This document shows, piece by piece, positions 16,367-24,170 of a stretch of 64,000 bases of DNA. Position 1 is the stretch's first letter. The number at the start of each line of letters is the position of its first letter. Source of the stretch: Martinezella lusitana (lineage in GTDB: Bacteria > Pseudomonadota > Alphaproteobacteria > Rhizobiales > Rhizobiaceae); the NCBI RefSeq assembly GCF_010668395.1, contig NZ_WUEY01000008.1:186001-250000 (forward strand), in the 5' to 3' direction. The notes under the pieces were generated by a model. That model ran no database searches, was not told where the DNA came from, and saw only the letters and a list, made by a program, of their open reading frames with translations. The position numbers and the translations under genes were made by a program.

Positions 16367-17002
16367 ATGCGCTTCGACCTGCACGAAGTCGGAAGCCAGA
16401 ATGCCTACAAGCTTTTGGCCGCCACCGTCATGCCCAGGCCGATCGCCTGGGTGGTGACGCTCGATGCACAGGGCCGGCTGAATGCGGCGCCCTACAGCTT
16501 CTTCAACGTCATGGGGCCATCGCCGCCGACCGTGGCGATCGGCATCATGGCCGATCCGGAAAGAGGCTTCAAGGATACGGCGCGCAACATCCTCGACACC
16601 GGCGAGTTCGTCGTCAATCTCGTGCCCGAGCGGCTGGTGCAGGCGATGAACGTCACCGCCATCGATGCGCCGCGCGGCGTCGATGAGCTGACGCTGGCGG
16701 GACTTGCGACCGCGCCGTCGGCCCATGTCCGTCCGCCGCGGATCGCCGAAAGCCCCGTCGCTTTCGAATGCGTATCGCTGTCGTCGGTCGTCACCGGCCC
16801 GGCGCAGGTGGTGGTGATCGGCCGCGTACTTGCCGTGCATGTCGCCGACGATTGCGTGCTGGACGCCGAGCGCGCCCATATCGATACGCCAAGGCTCGAT
16901 CTCGTCGCTCGCTCCTACGGCAGCGATTACGTGCGCAGCCACGATACCTTCAGTCTCGTTCGCCCGAAATGGAGCGACCGGCACGGACCGAAGCCGGAAT
17001 AA
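16367..17002 (+). CDS. Flavin-reductase-like (FMN-binding split-barrel) protein
   Basis: A 211-residue split-barrel flavoprotein. The signature runs PRPIAWVVTLDAQGRLNAAPYSFFNVMG near the N terminus, with TARNILDTGEFVVNLV and ESPVAFECVSLSSVV further on. Such proteins bind FMN and either reduce free flavin with NAD(P)H for a partner monooxygenase or act as flavoredoxin-like oxidoreductases. It follows the FAH gene by 22 nt and closes the first operon. A partner could be the acyl-CoA-dehydrogenase-fold flavoprotein of the next operon, although that operon also has its own reductase. Confidence 0.82.
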   Translation: MRFDLHEVGSQNAYKLLAATVMPRPIAWVVTLDAQGRLNAAPYSFFNVMGPSPPTVAIGIMADPERGFKDTARNILDTGEFVVNLVPERLVQAMNVTAIDAPRGVDELTLAGLATAPSAHVRPPRIAESPVAFECVSLSSVVTGPAQVVVIGRVLAVHVADDCVLDAERAHIDTPRLDLVARSYGSDYVRSHDTFSLVRPKWSDRHGPKPE

Positions 17003-17115
17003 GTTTGCTTGAGACCATGCCTATCGACCGGTATCGGCGCTACCCGCGCCGGGGCCGGTCTTTTCCTGCTTTTGTCTGGATGTAGCAGTCAAACAGAGCA
17101 ATCATCGAAATATTC

Positions 17116-17130
17116 AATATTTTCGAAAAT
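17116..17130. promoter_or_regulatory. Second copy of the GntR-type operator core
   Basis: AATATTTTCGAAAAT at 17116-17130 is identical over 15 nt to the core of the palindrome at 14184-14203. A TTGACA at 17136-17141 follows 5 nt later, so the operator would sit at the upstream edge of a promoter for the NicX-like operon. Confidence 0.65.
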
Positions 17131-17162
17131 CTCCGTTGACAGTTCGAGGGAAGTGAAAGAAA

Positions 17163-17180
17163 CTTAACTCGGGAGTTAAG
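17163..17180. promoter_or_regulatory. Palindrome CTTAACTC-GG-GAGTTAAG
   Basis: Perfect 8-bp arms with a 2-nt centre lie 44 nt before the NicX-like start and just downstream of the TTGACA. It is a second, unrelated operator-like site, plausibly for the TetR regulator encoded in the same operon. A further small inverted repeat, CACCA-AAT-TGGTG, follows at 17186-17198. Confidence 0.55.
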
Positions 17181-17223
17181 AAATTCACCAAATTGGTGGT
17201 TCGTCAAGGGAGGAAATGCCGCG

Positions 17224-18276
17224 ATGCTGCAGGAGCGCGTCGAAGGTCGCTGGCTGGATTCGTTCCGCCGCGTCTTCAGATTGAACGGCATCGGCCAGGG
17301 CACGCAGGTTGCCATTCTGTCCGAAACCCAGTCGCGGCCGGTTCTCGTCCATCTTTCGGATCTGGCTCTGCATGATCTGGGGGCGGAATACTGCATGATC
17401 CAGATGCCGACGCCGCGCCAGACGGCGCCGGTTCCGGTAAAGTCGACCGGCACGTCCTGGGCGATCCAGCAGAACCGCGCCGTCATCGAAGCTCTGAAGC
17501 GCGTTGAGGTCATCGTCGACTGCACGGTGGAGGGGCTCATTCACGCGCCGGAATGGCCGGAGATCGAAGCGTCCGGCAACACGCGGCTCCTCGTCGTCTG
17601 CAACGAGCATCCGGAAATCCTCGAGCGCACCGAGCCGACGGCGGAACTTGGTCCCAAGGTAGCGCTCGGCGTCGAGATGCTGCGCGCGGCGAGCGAGATG
17701 CGCGTCACGTCGGCTGTCGGCACCGATCTTCTGATCGACCTGCGTGGCGCTCCGTGCGGCGGCACGCCGGGCTTCGGCACCAAGCCGGGCGACGTGGCGC
17801 ATTGGCCGGGCGGTCTTTGCCTCGCCTTTCCGGGCCGGAACTCCGTCAACGGCCGCATCGTCATGGATGTCGGTGACATGAACCTGACCTTCAAGACGGC
17901 GCTCACAAGCCGCATCGATTTCACCGTCGAGAATGATTTCGTCACCGCCATCGAGGGCGATGGCATCGATGCCATCCATTTCCGCGAATACATGGAGGCC
18001 TGGGACGACCGGAACGCCTACGGCATGAGCCATGTCGGCTGGGGCATGCACCCGCGCGCCCGCTGGGTGTCGGCCGCCATGTACGACAAGCGGGACATGC
18101 AGGCGGTCGAATTCCGCGCGCTCGCCGGTTCCTTCCTGTGGTCCACGGGCGCGAACCAGTATGCGGGCCGCTACACGCTCGGCCATTTCGATCTGCCGAT
18201 GCGCAATTGCACGATCGAACTCGACGGAAAGGTCGTCGTGAAAAACGGCGTCCTGCAGGGTGAACTGGCGCTTTGA
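17224..18276 (+). CDS. NicX-like 2,5-dihydroxypyridine 5,6-dioxygenase family protein
   Basis: A 350-residue member of the NicX family, an iron-dependent ring-cleaving dioxygenase with an M29-aminopeptidase-like fold, not a cupin or extradiol enzyme. The C-terminal half matches NicX closely: MDVGDMNLTFKTALTSRIDF, HFREYMEAWDD, MSHVGWGMHPRARW and GHFDLPMRNC. The Fe ligands known for Pseudomonas NicX (two His, one Asp) correspond to H270, H321 and D323. NicX converts 2,5-dihydroxypyridine to N-formylmaleamate. GGGAGG precedes the ATG. It is first in an operon of catabolic genes, so a pyridine-ring or related substrate is likely, but the precise substrate may differ. Confidence 0.85.
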   Translation: MLQERVEGRWLDSFRRVFRLNGIGQGTQVAILSETQSRPVLVHLSDLALHDLGAEYCMIQMPTPRQTAPVPVKSTGTSWAIQQNRAVIEALKRVEVIVDCTVEGLIHAPEWPEIEASGNTRLLVVCNEHPEILERTEPTAELGPKVALGVEMLRAASEMRVTSAVGTDLLIDLRGAPCGGTPGFGTKPGDVAHWPGGLCLAFPGRNSVNGRIVMDVGDMNLTFKTALTSRIDFTVENDFVTAIEGDGIDAIHFREYMEAWDDRNAYGMSHVGWGMHPRARWVSAAMYDKRDMQAVEFRALAGSFLWSTGANQYAGRYTLGHFDLPMRNCTIELDGKVVVKNGVLQGELAL

Positions 18277-18298
18277 CGCCTTCGAAGAGAGAAGAAGC

Positions 18299-19609
18299 AT
18301 GAGCGAAATTGCCGATTACTACGACCTCTCCCGCATCCGGCCGGAAGTCCAGAAAGTCCTCAACCGCGTGAACGAGCTTGGCCGCGAACGCTTCGCCCTT
18401 CGCGCCAAGGCTGTCGATGACGACGCTTCCTTCCCGGTCGAAAACTATAGGGATCTTGCCGAGGAGGGCTTCCTCGGGCTCTGCATCCCGCAGGAGTTCG
18501 GCGGCTGGGGCTTTTCGATGTTCGAATACGCCATGGTCGGGGCTGAGATCGGCAAATATTGCGGCGCCACCGCGCTGACCTTCAACATGCACAACTCCTC
18601 GATGGCCTGGTCGCGCTTCATGTTCGAAATGCCGAACCTGACGCTCGAGGAGAAAGCGACTTTCGCACCCTTGCGCGAACGCCAGTTCCGCCGCGCCATT
18701 GCGGAAAGAGCCATCTTCTCGCAGCCGATTTCCGAAGGCGGGCAGAACTGGACCTCGAAGCCGAACCAGACCCAGTGCCGCAAGGTGGAAGGTGGCTGGA
18801 AGATCAACGGTTTCAAGAAGTTCGCCTCGCTTGCCGGCTATTGCGACTACTACACCATCGTCTGCACGGAGACATTCGAGGGCCAGGAGCCGCGCCACGA
18901 GGACACGATGCTGTTCGTCGTCCACAAGGATACGCCCGGCCTGACCGTCAAGGGCGAATGGGACCCGCTCGGCATGCGCGGCACCAACAGCCGCGACCTT
19001 ATTCTGAAGGATGTCTTCGTCAAGGCCGACGATCTCCTGATGCCGCGCGGCATTTTCAACAAGACCCTGCCCAACTGGCCGCACATGATGATTACGCTGT
19101 CGCCGACCTATATGGGCGTGGCGCAGGGCGCCTATGATTTCATGGTGGACTATCTCAAGGGCAAGATCCCGGGCCAGCCGCCGATCGACCGGCGCATGTA
19201 TGCCACCAAGCGCATTGCCGTCGGCAAGATGTATGCGCGTCTTGCCAATATACGCGCCCTGTGGTGGCAGGCTTTCAGCGAGGCCAAGGGTTTTCCGAAC
19301 AAGGCGGAAGTGCTGCGCATGTATGCCGCGCAATATAACGTCATGGAGGGTGCGGCCGAGATGACCTCGATGGCCATCCGCACCTGCGGCGGCCAGTCGA
19401 TGCTGAAGTCGCTGCCGCTGGAGCGCATGTATCGCGATAGCCGCTGCGGCGCGCTGATGCTGCCCTTCACCTCCGAGATCATGGAGGATTATCTCGGCGT
19501 GCTCGCGCTCTACGAGATGGACGAGCTCGATCACGCTCCCGGTGACGAAGGCGGCGCCCGCACGTCGCTCTGGCGCGGCGATGCCGGCGGCGCGGGTGGG
19601 GTGAGGTAA
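18299..19609 (+). CDS. Acyl-CoA-dehydrogenase-fold flavoprotein, catalytic Glu not conserved
   Basis: A 436-residue protein with the three ACAD domains: N-terminal helices (GLCIPQEFGGWGFSMFEYAMV), the middle barrel (IFSQPISEGGQNWTSKPNQT, then DPLGMRGTNSRDLILKDVFV) and the C-terminal helices (RTCGGQSMLKSLPLERMYRDSR). The usual catalytic glutamate in the YEGTSEIQ position is replaced: the segment reads MLPFTSEIM with P389 there. So it may use another base or, like ACAD-fold monooxygenases (IacA, DszC type), activate oxygen with reduced FMN. Two flavin reductases are encoded nearby. The start at 18299 follows GAGAGAAGAAGC; a longer frame overlaps the previous gene. Confidence 0.8.
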   Translation: MSEIADYYDLSRIRPEVQKVLNRVNELGRERFALRAKAVDDDASFPVENYRDLAEEGFLGLCIPQEFGGWGFSMFEYAMVGAEIGKYCGATALTFNMHNSSMAWSRFMFEMPNLTLEEKATFAPLRERQFRRAIAERAIFSQPISEGGQNWTSKPNQTQCRKVEGGWKINGFKKFASLAGYCDYYTIVCTETFEGQEPRHEDTMLFVVHKDTPGLTVKGEWDPLGMRGTNSRDLILKDVFVKADDLLMPRGIFNKTLPNWPHMMITLSPTYMGVAQGAYDFMVDYLKGKIPGQPPIDRRMYATKRIAVGKMYARLANIRALWWQAFSEAKGFPNKAEVLRMYAAQYNVMEGAAEMTSMAIRTCGGQSMLKSLPLERMYRDSRCGALMLPFTSEIMEDYLGVLALYEMDELDHAPGDEGGARTSLWRGDAGGAGGVR

Positions 19610-19614
19610 TTCCG

Positions 19615-20910
19615 ATGCCGCGCGACCGGGTTCAGATTGTCGGGCAATGCCCAGCCTCTCCCGAGGCGGTCTGGGCCATCGCCGGCGACTTTTGCGGAAA
19701 ATGGCATCCCGCCATTGCCGGCATCCGCGCCGAACACGATGCGCGCGGCAGCCTTATCCGCGCCTTCACCGTGCATGGCGAGGATACGCTCTACCGCGAG
19801 CAGCTCACCTGGTTCAGCGATAGCGACCACTCGCTTGGCTACAACCATCTGGACGGTATTTCCGGCGTCGATCGCTACGACGGCCGCATGACCGTCTCCG
19901 GCGATGGTGACGGCGGCAGCATTGTCGAATGGACTGCCGAAGTCGATGCCCCGGACGCGGCGCGTCTGGCCGGTATCTGCCAGGGCACGAAGGCGATCTT
20001 CGAGGCTGGCATCGCAGCCCTTTCGGATCGGGCCCAACGCCGTGAGGCGGTTTCGTCCCGGCAGCAATCCCCGGCGCCGGTCACCTTCGAGGAAGTATCG
20101 CTCGGCGAGCGGCCACGGCTGGCGTTGACCGTAACATCCCAAAAGGGTGGATCGCTTTGCCTCTTCCTGCACGGTATCGGTGGCGGGCGGACCAATTGGC
20201 TGCCGCAGCTTGCCGCTACGGGGACCGTCATGCGCGCGGCCGCTCTGGACCTGCGCGGTTATGGCGACAGCACGCTCGGGACAGGTCCGTCGACGGTCGA
20301 GGATTATTGCGCCGACATCTTGCGTATCCGCGAGGCGCTGGGTGCGGAACGGCTGGTTCTGGTCGGCCTGTCCTATGGTTCGTGGATCGCCACGTCTTTC
20401 GCCATGCGGCACCCCGATCTGCTGGCCGGACTGGTGCTTTCCGGCGGCTGCACCGGCATGTCGGAAGCGTCTCACGAGGAGCGCGAGGCGTTTCGCCTCA
20501 GCCGCCGGGTGCCGCTCGATGCCGGGTTGGCGCCAGCGGATTTTGCGCCCGATGTGGTGAAGGTGCTGGCCGGTCCGAACGCTTCGGACGAGGTGAAGGA
20601 GCAATTGCTGCGCTCCATGGCGGCGATCCCGGCCGCAACCTACCGCGACGCACTGATGTGTTTCACCAACCCGCCGGAGCGCTTCGATTTTTCCCGCCTG
20701 ACCATGCCAGTGCTGATGATGACAGGCGAACATGACCGGCTGGCCGCGCCGGACGAGATCCGTGGCGTGGCAAAGCGCATCCATGCCGATGCCGCCTTGG
20801 CCGACGTTCGCTATGAAACAATCCGGGATGCGGGCCATGTCTGCAACGTGGAGCAGCCCGAAGCCTACAATCGCATTCTCCTCGACTTCCTTGGAAAGCT
20901 CCCGAAATGA
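19615..20910 (+). CDS. SRPBCC (polyketide-cyclase-like) domain fused to alpha/beta hydrolase
   Basis: A 431-residue fusion. Residues 1-145 look like an SRPBCC/Bet-v1 ligand-binding domain (CPASPEAVWAIAGDFCGKWHPAIAG, then GGSIVEWTAEVDAP). Residues 155-431 are an alpha/beta hydrolase with oxyanion loop LHGIGG, nucleophile elbow GLSYGS (S253), acid GEHDRLAAP (D374) and AGHVCNV (H408). The hydrolase part is of the same broad type as NicD, the N-formylmaleamate deformylase that follows NicX in the nicotinate route, so it may hydrolyse the ring-opened product; this is inference. It overlaps the TetR gene by 4 nt. The N-terminal domain could bind a hydrophobic intermediate. Confidence 0.85.
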   Translation: MPRDRVQIVGQCPASPEAVWAIAGDFCGKWHPAIAGIRAEHDARGSLIRAFTVHGEDTLYREQLTWFSDSDHSLGYNHLDGISGVDRYDGRMTVSGDGDGGSIVEWTAEVDAPDAARLAGICQGTKAIFEAGIAALSDRAQRREAVSSRQQSPAPVTFEEVSLGERPRLALTVTSQKGGSLCLFLHGIGGGRTNWLPQLAATGTVMRAAALDLRGYGDSTLGTGPSTVEDYCADILRIREALGAERLVLVGLSYGSWIATSFAMRHPDLLAGLVLSGGCTGMSEASHEEREAFRLSRRVPLDAGLAPADFAPDVVKVLAGPNASDEVKEQLLRSMAAIPAATYRDALMCFTNPPERFDFSRLTMPVLMMTGEHDRLAAPDEIRGVAKRIHADAALADVRYETIRDAGHVCNVEQPEAYNRILLDFLGKLPK

Positions 20911-21596
20911 ATGATCTTCCCCGCCGCCAGCAGAACAGGATCATTCGTGAGCGGCGTATTCTGGATGCCGCCCTGAAGGTGTTTGCCGAGACCGGCTATT
21001 CGGGCGCGACCATGGACGCGGTCGCCATCGAGGCGGGCCTGTCGAAACCCACGCTCTACCAGTATTTCTCGTCGAAGGAGGCGCTCTTCTCGGCGATGAT
21101 GCTCGGCGAGCGCGACCTGATGCTGGAGTTTTTTCAGCATCCTTCCGGCAAGGGGATGGTGGCCGACCTGCATGGCTTTGCCTGGGACTATGCCGACACG
21201 GTGATGCGCCCCGACCTGCTGTCGCTCGCCCGCCTGATCATCGGCGAGGTGCAGCGCTTTCCCGAGATCGGCCGCGCCTACCAGGAATCCGGTCCTGACC
21301 GGCTCCTGCGCGGGATCATGGACTATCTGGAGGGACGACGGACCGCCGGACAGCTCATCTTCGAGGATGCGGAGCTGGCGGCCCAGGATCTTTGGGGCCT
21401 GATCCTTTCGGCGCCTCGAACCCAGGCTCTCTACATGCCGGACCACCCGCCGGGGCGGGCCGAAATCGCGAGATATCTGAACAATGGCCTCAGGGTTTTC
21501 CTGAAGGCCTATTCGACCCAGCCAGAGGCGGATCTGGCCAAATTAGAGGCGCTGATAAACGCCCATTCCCTTCAGCAGGTGGAACATGACGATTGA
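20907..21596 (+). CDS. TetR/AcrR-family transcriptional regulator
   Basis: A 229-residue regulator. The helix-turn-helix is at about 12-60 (RRILDAALKVFAETGYSGATMDAVAIEAGLSKPTLYQYFSSKEALF); the C-terminal ligand domain contains RLIIGEVQRFPEIGRAYQESGPDR, typical of the AcrR C-terminal subgroup. It overlaps both neighbours (4 nt with the hydrolase, 11 nt with the GS-like gene), so it is translated as part of the catabolic operon and probably autoregulates it, perhaps through the CTTAACTC palindrome upstream of the operon. Confidence 0.9.
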   Translation: MNDLPRRQQNRIIRERRILDAALKVFAETGYSGATMDAVAIEAGLSKPTLYQYFSSKEALFSAMMLGERDLMLEFFQHPSGKGMVADLHGFAWDYADTVMRPDLLSLARLIIGEVQRFPEIGRAYQESGPDRLLRGIMDYLEGRRTAGQLIFEDAELAAQDLWGLILSAPRTQALYMPDHPPGRAEIARYLNNGLRVFLKAYSTQPEADLAKLEALINAHSLQQVEHDD

Positions 21597-22926
21597 AGAC
21601 TATCTGGCCGATCCGGCCAGTCGATTTGCCACGGTCGCGATGACCGACACGAACGGGCTTCTACGCGGGCAAATGGTGTCCGCCGGCAGTCTCAAGGGGA
21701 TCGCGAAAAACGGCATGGGCATGTCGCCCGTGACGCTGGCGCTCGATCCGACCGACGTGGTGCTGACCATCCCCGGCGTCTCCGACGGCACCTCGGACTT
21801 TCACGACGATCCGCTGATCATCGACCCGGCGACCGCTCGCCGGCTGCCATGGTCTAAGCCGGGCCACGATCTGCTGGTTCTCTCCAATTATTCCGGCGGC
21901 ACCTCCGAATTGTGCCCGCGCTCCATCCTGAAGCGCGTGCTCGAGCGTGTCGGCGATGCGGGATATGCGCCCCGCTACGGCATGGAGCTTGAATATACCC
22001 TCTTCGACGAAACGCCGGAAAGCGCCCGCACCAAAGGCTATCGCAACCTCAAGACGGCCACGCAGCACAACAGCCACGATCTGGTGCTCTATCAGGTGCA
22101 GCAGACCGAATGGTACGAGGCGGTCGCCGCGATGTGCGAGCCTCTGCGGATCGATCTTGCCAAGATGCACGAGGAAATTGGCGGCGGCTTTCTGGAGGCG
22201 TGCATCGCGGCCGGAGAGGGGCTGGAGCCCGCCGACCAGCTCGTCATTCTCAAGAATTTTCTGCGTTCGCTGGCGCAAAGACAGGGCAGGTGCGTCACCT
22301 TCATGCCGCGCTGGACCGAGGCTGCGGACAGCCAGTCGATCCATGTGCATATCTCGCTCAAGGACCGCGACGGCCGGCCGATCTTCCATGATCCCGCGCA
22401 GAAGAACGGCGTGTCGCAGACGTTCCGTCATTTCATCGGCGGCTTGCAGACTTACGTCGGCGACATGACGCTGCTCTTCCAGCCGACCGTCAATTCCTAC
22501 CGCCGCTTCGCGCCGGGCACGTTTGCGCCACCCGGTCTTAGCTGGGGTTACGAAAATCGTACGACCTGCTTCCGCATCGTCGGCCACGATGCCGGTTCGC
22601 TGCGTGTCGAAAATCGCCTGCCGGGCGCCGACACCAATCCCTATCTGACCGTGGCCGCCACGGTCGCGGCCGGGATCGTCGGCATCTTGGAGCAGATAGA
22701 GCCGGAGCCGGAGACCATCGGCAACGGCTATGCGCAAGAACCGGCGCGAGATTTCGCGCGTTCGATGCCCGAGGCGATCGAGCGGCTGCGCGGCTCCGAT
22801 TTCGCCAAGGATTGGCTGGGGGCCAGGTTTGTCGAGGCTTTCGCCTCGACGCGCGAAAGTCAGCACAACGAGTTCCGTCGCAAGATTCCCGATGTGGAGT
22901 TGGAGCGCTTTTTCGATTTGGGGTGA
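21586..22926 (+). CDS. Glutamine-synthetase-like gamma-glutamyl ligase
   Basis: A 446-residue GS-fold ligase. The metal and substrate residues are kept: GMELEYTLF, MHEEIGGGFLEACI, SIHVHISL, NSYRRFAPGTFAPPGLSWGYENRTT and ENRLPGADTNPYLT. It lacks the adenylylation loop features of true GlnA and belongs with catabolic GS-like enzymes (PuuA, IpuC, anilide-forming TdnQ types), which attach glutamate to amines with ATP. In this operon it would glutamylate an amine-containing substrate or trap an amine or ammonium released. The start overlaps the TetR gene, indicating coupling. Substrate unknown. Confidence 0.85.
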   Translation: MTIEDYLADPASRFATVAMTDTNGLLRGQMVSAGSLKGIAKNGMGMSPVTLALDPTDVVLTIPGVSDGTSDFHDDPLIIDPATARRLPWSKPGHDLLVLSNYSGGTSELCPRSILKRVLERVGDAGYAPRYGMELEYTLFDETPESARTKGYRNLKTATQHNSHDLVLYQVQQTEWYEAVAAMCEPLRIDLAKMHEEIGGGFLEACIAAGEGLEPADQLVILKNFLRSLAQRQGRCVTFMPRWTEAADSQSIHVHISLKDRDGRPIFHDPAQKNGVSQTFRHFIGGLQTYVGDMTLLFQPTVNSYRRFAPGTFAPPGLSWGYENRTTCFRIVGHDAGSLRVENRLPGADTNPYLTVAATVAAGIVGILEQIEPEPETIGNGYAQEPARDFARSMPEAIERLRGSDFAKDWLGARFVEAFASTRESQHNEFRRKIPDVELERFFDLG

Positions 22927-22932
22927 AGGCAC

Positions 22933-24084
22933 ATGGATGCAGATCTTCGCGGTCTTTTTTTGGAGAGCATGAGCCGGGTTGCCTCCGCCGTTACCGTGGT
23001 GACGACGGATGGCGAGGCGGGCCGCTTCGGCGTCACCGTCTCGTCCATGACGTCGGTCTCGGCCGATACGAGCCGACCTTCCTTGCTGGTCAGTATTCAT
23101 CACTTGAGCCCCGCCGGTGAAGCGATCCGGAAGAACAAACGGTTTTGCGCCAATGTGCTCAGCGGCAACCAGAGCTTCGTTTCGGACCTTTTCTCCGGTC
23201 GCCTCAAGCATCTCGCCGACGACAGGTTCGCGGCGATCGGCTGGCATAGCAGCGCGACCGGATCTCCCGTTATCGACGGCGCCATCGTTTCACTCGACTG
23301 CGAGCTGAAGACGGCCCTGCTTTGGGGCACGCATTTCATTCTCATCGGCGAGGTGGAGCGGATCGAGCTGTCGCGACAGCGCTCGCCGCTTGTCTACGCC
23401 AATCGGAGCTATCGGCGCGCCATTCCGATCGCGCCGGACGATGACCAGCCGCATAGCCCGGAAAACCAGCTGCGCGTCGGCTTTTTCATCACGCTCGGGC
23501 CGGAATTCGTGCCGCCGCTCGTCGCCGATTTCGCCGGCCAGACGCCGGGCGTCGATATCCGGCTGCTCGAAGCGGACCACGACGATCTCATCGAGCAGAT
23601 GCGTGCCGGCAAGATCGACGCTGCCGTCACCTTCGGATCGGTCGACGAGCCGGAGCTCGACAGCGAACTTTTGTGCGTTCCGGCGCCGCATGTGCTGCTG
23701 AGTGCGGATCATCCGCTTGCCGCGAAGTCCAGCCTTCGGCTTGCCGACATCGCCGATCTGCCGATGATCCTGCTCGACTATCCCTCCGTTCGCGGCGCGA
23801 TCGCCGCGCTCTTCAAGCGCAACGGGCTGAAGCCGGTCATCCGCCTGCAGTCGCCATCCTTTGCCATGGTTCGCGGACTGGTGGCCCAAGGGCTGGGATA
23901 TTCGATCGTTCCACAGAAGCCCCAGAACAGAACAGGGCCAGATGGCCGCGAGATTCGGGCCGTGCCGCTAGGCGAGGAATTTCCGGAAGGCGCTGTCATT
24001 GCCGTCACACAGAGGTCGGATGGCCAAAGCCAGCTGGCAAAGGACTTCATCTCGAAATGCAGGATATCGTTCAAGCGCGCCTGA
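22933..24084 (+). CDS. Flavin reductase fused to a LysR-type substrate-binding domain
   Basis: A 383-residue two-domain protein. Residues 1-165 are a short-chain flavin reductase of the HpaC/RutF type (MSRVASAVTVVTTDGEAGRFGVTVSSMTSVS, then RFCANVL and the GDH-like loop at WGTHFILIGEV). Residues 178-383 match the effector (periplasmic-binding-like) domain of LysR regulators (LRVGFFITLGPEFVPPLVADF, IEQMRAGKIDAAVTFG, MVRGLVAQGLGYSIVPQ) without any helix-turn-helix. By analogy with the C1 reductase of 4-hydroxyphenylacetate hydroxylase, whose C-terminal domain senses substrate, this arrangement predicts NADH:flavin reduction switched on by the aromatic substrate. Six nt follow the GS-like gene. 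Confidence 0.88.
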   Translation: MDADLRGLFLESMSRVASAVTVVTTDGEAGRFGVTVSSMTSVSADTSRPSLLVSIHHLSPAGEAIRKNKRFCANVLSGNQSFVSDLFSGRLKHLADDRFAAIGWHSSATGSPVIDGAIVSLDCELKTALLWGTHFILIGEVERIELSRQRSPLVYANRSYRRAIPIAPDDDQPHSPENQLRVGFFITLGPEFVPPLVADFAGQTPGVDIRLLEADHDDLIEQMRAGKIDAAVTFGSVDEPELDSELLCVPAPHVLLSADHPLAAKSSLRLADIADLPMILLDYPSVRGAIAALFKRNGLKPVIRLQSPSFAMVRGLVAQGLGYSIVPQKPQNRTGPDGREIRAVPLGEEFPEGAVIAVTQRSDGQSQLAKDFISKCRISFKRA

Positions 24085-24170
24085 CGGGGAGGGACGGCGC
24101 GCGGACCGGAAATTGACGGGAGAATACCGCAATAGACGCCGCCAGGAGCGGCAGAATGGGAGAGGGGAAT

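Noticed and set aside
17942..19534. 530-codon minus-strand frame opposite the ACAD-fold gene
   Set aside because: Antisense to a gene with clear family motifs; no domain in its product.
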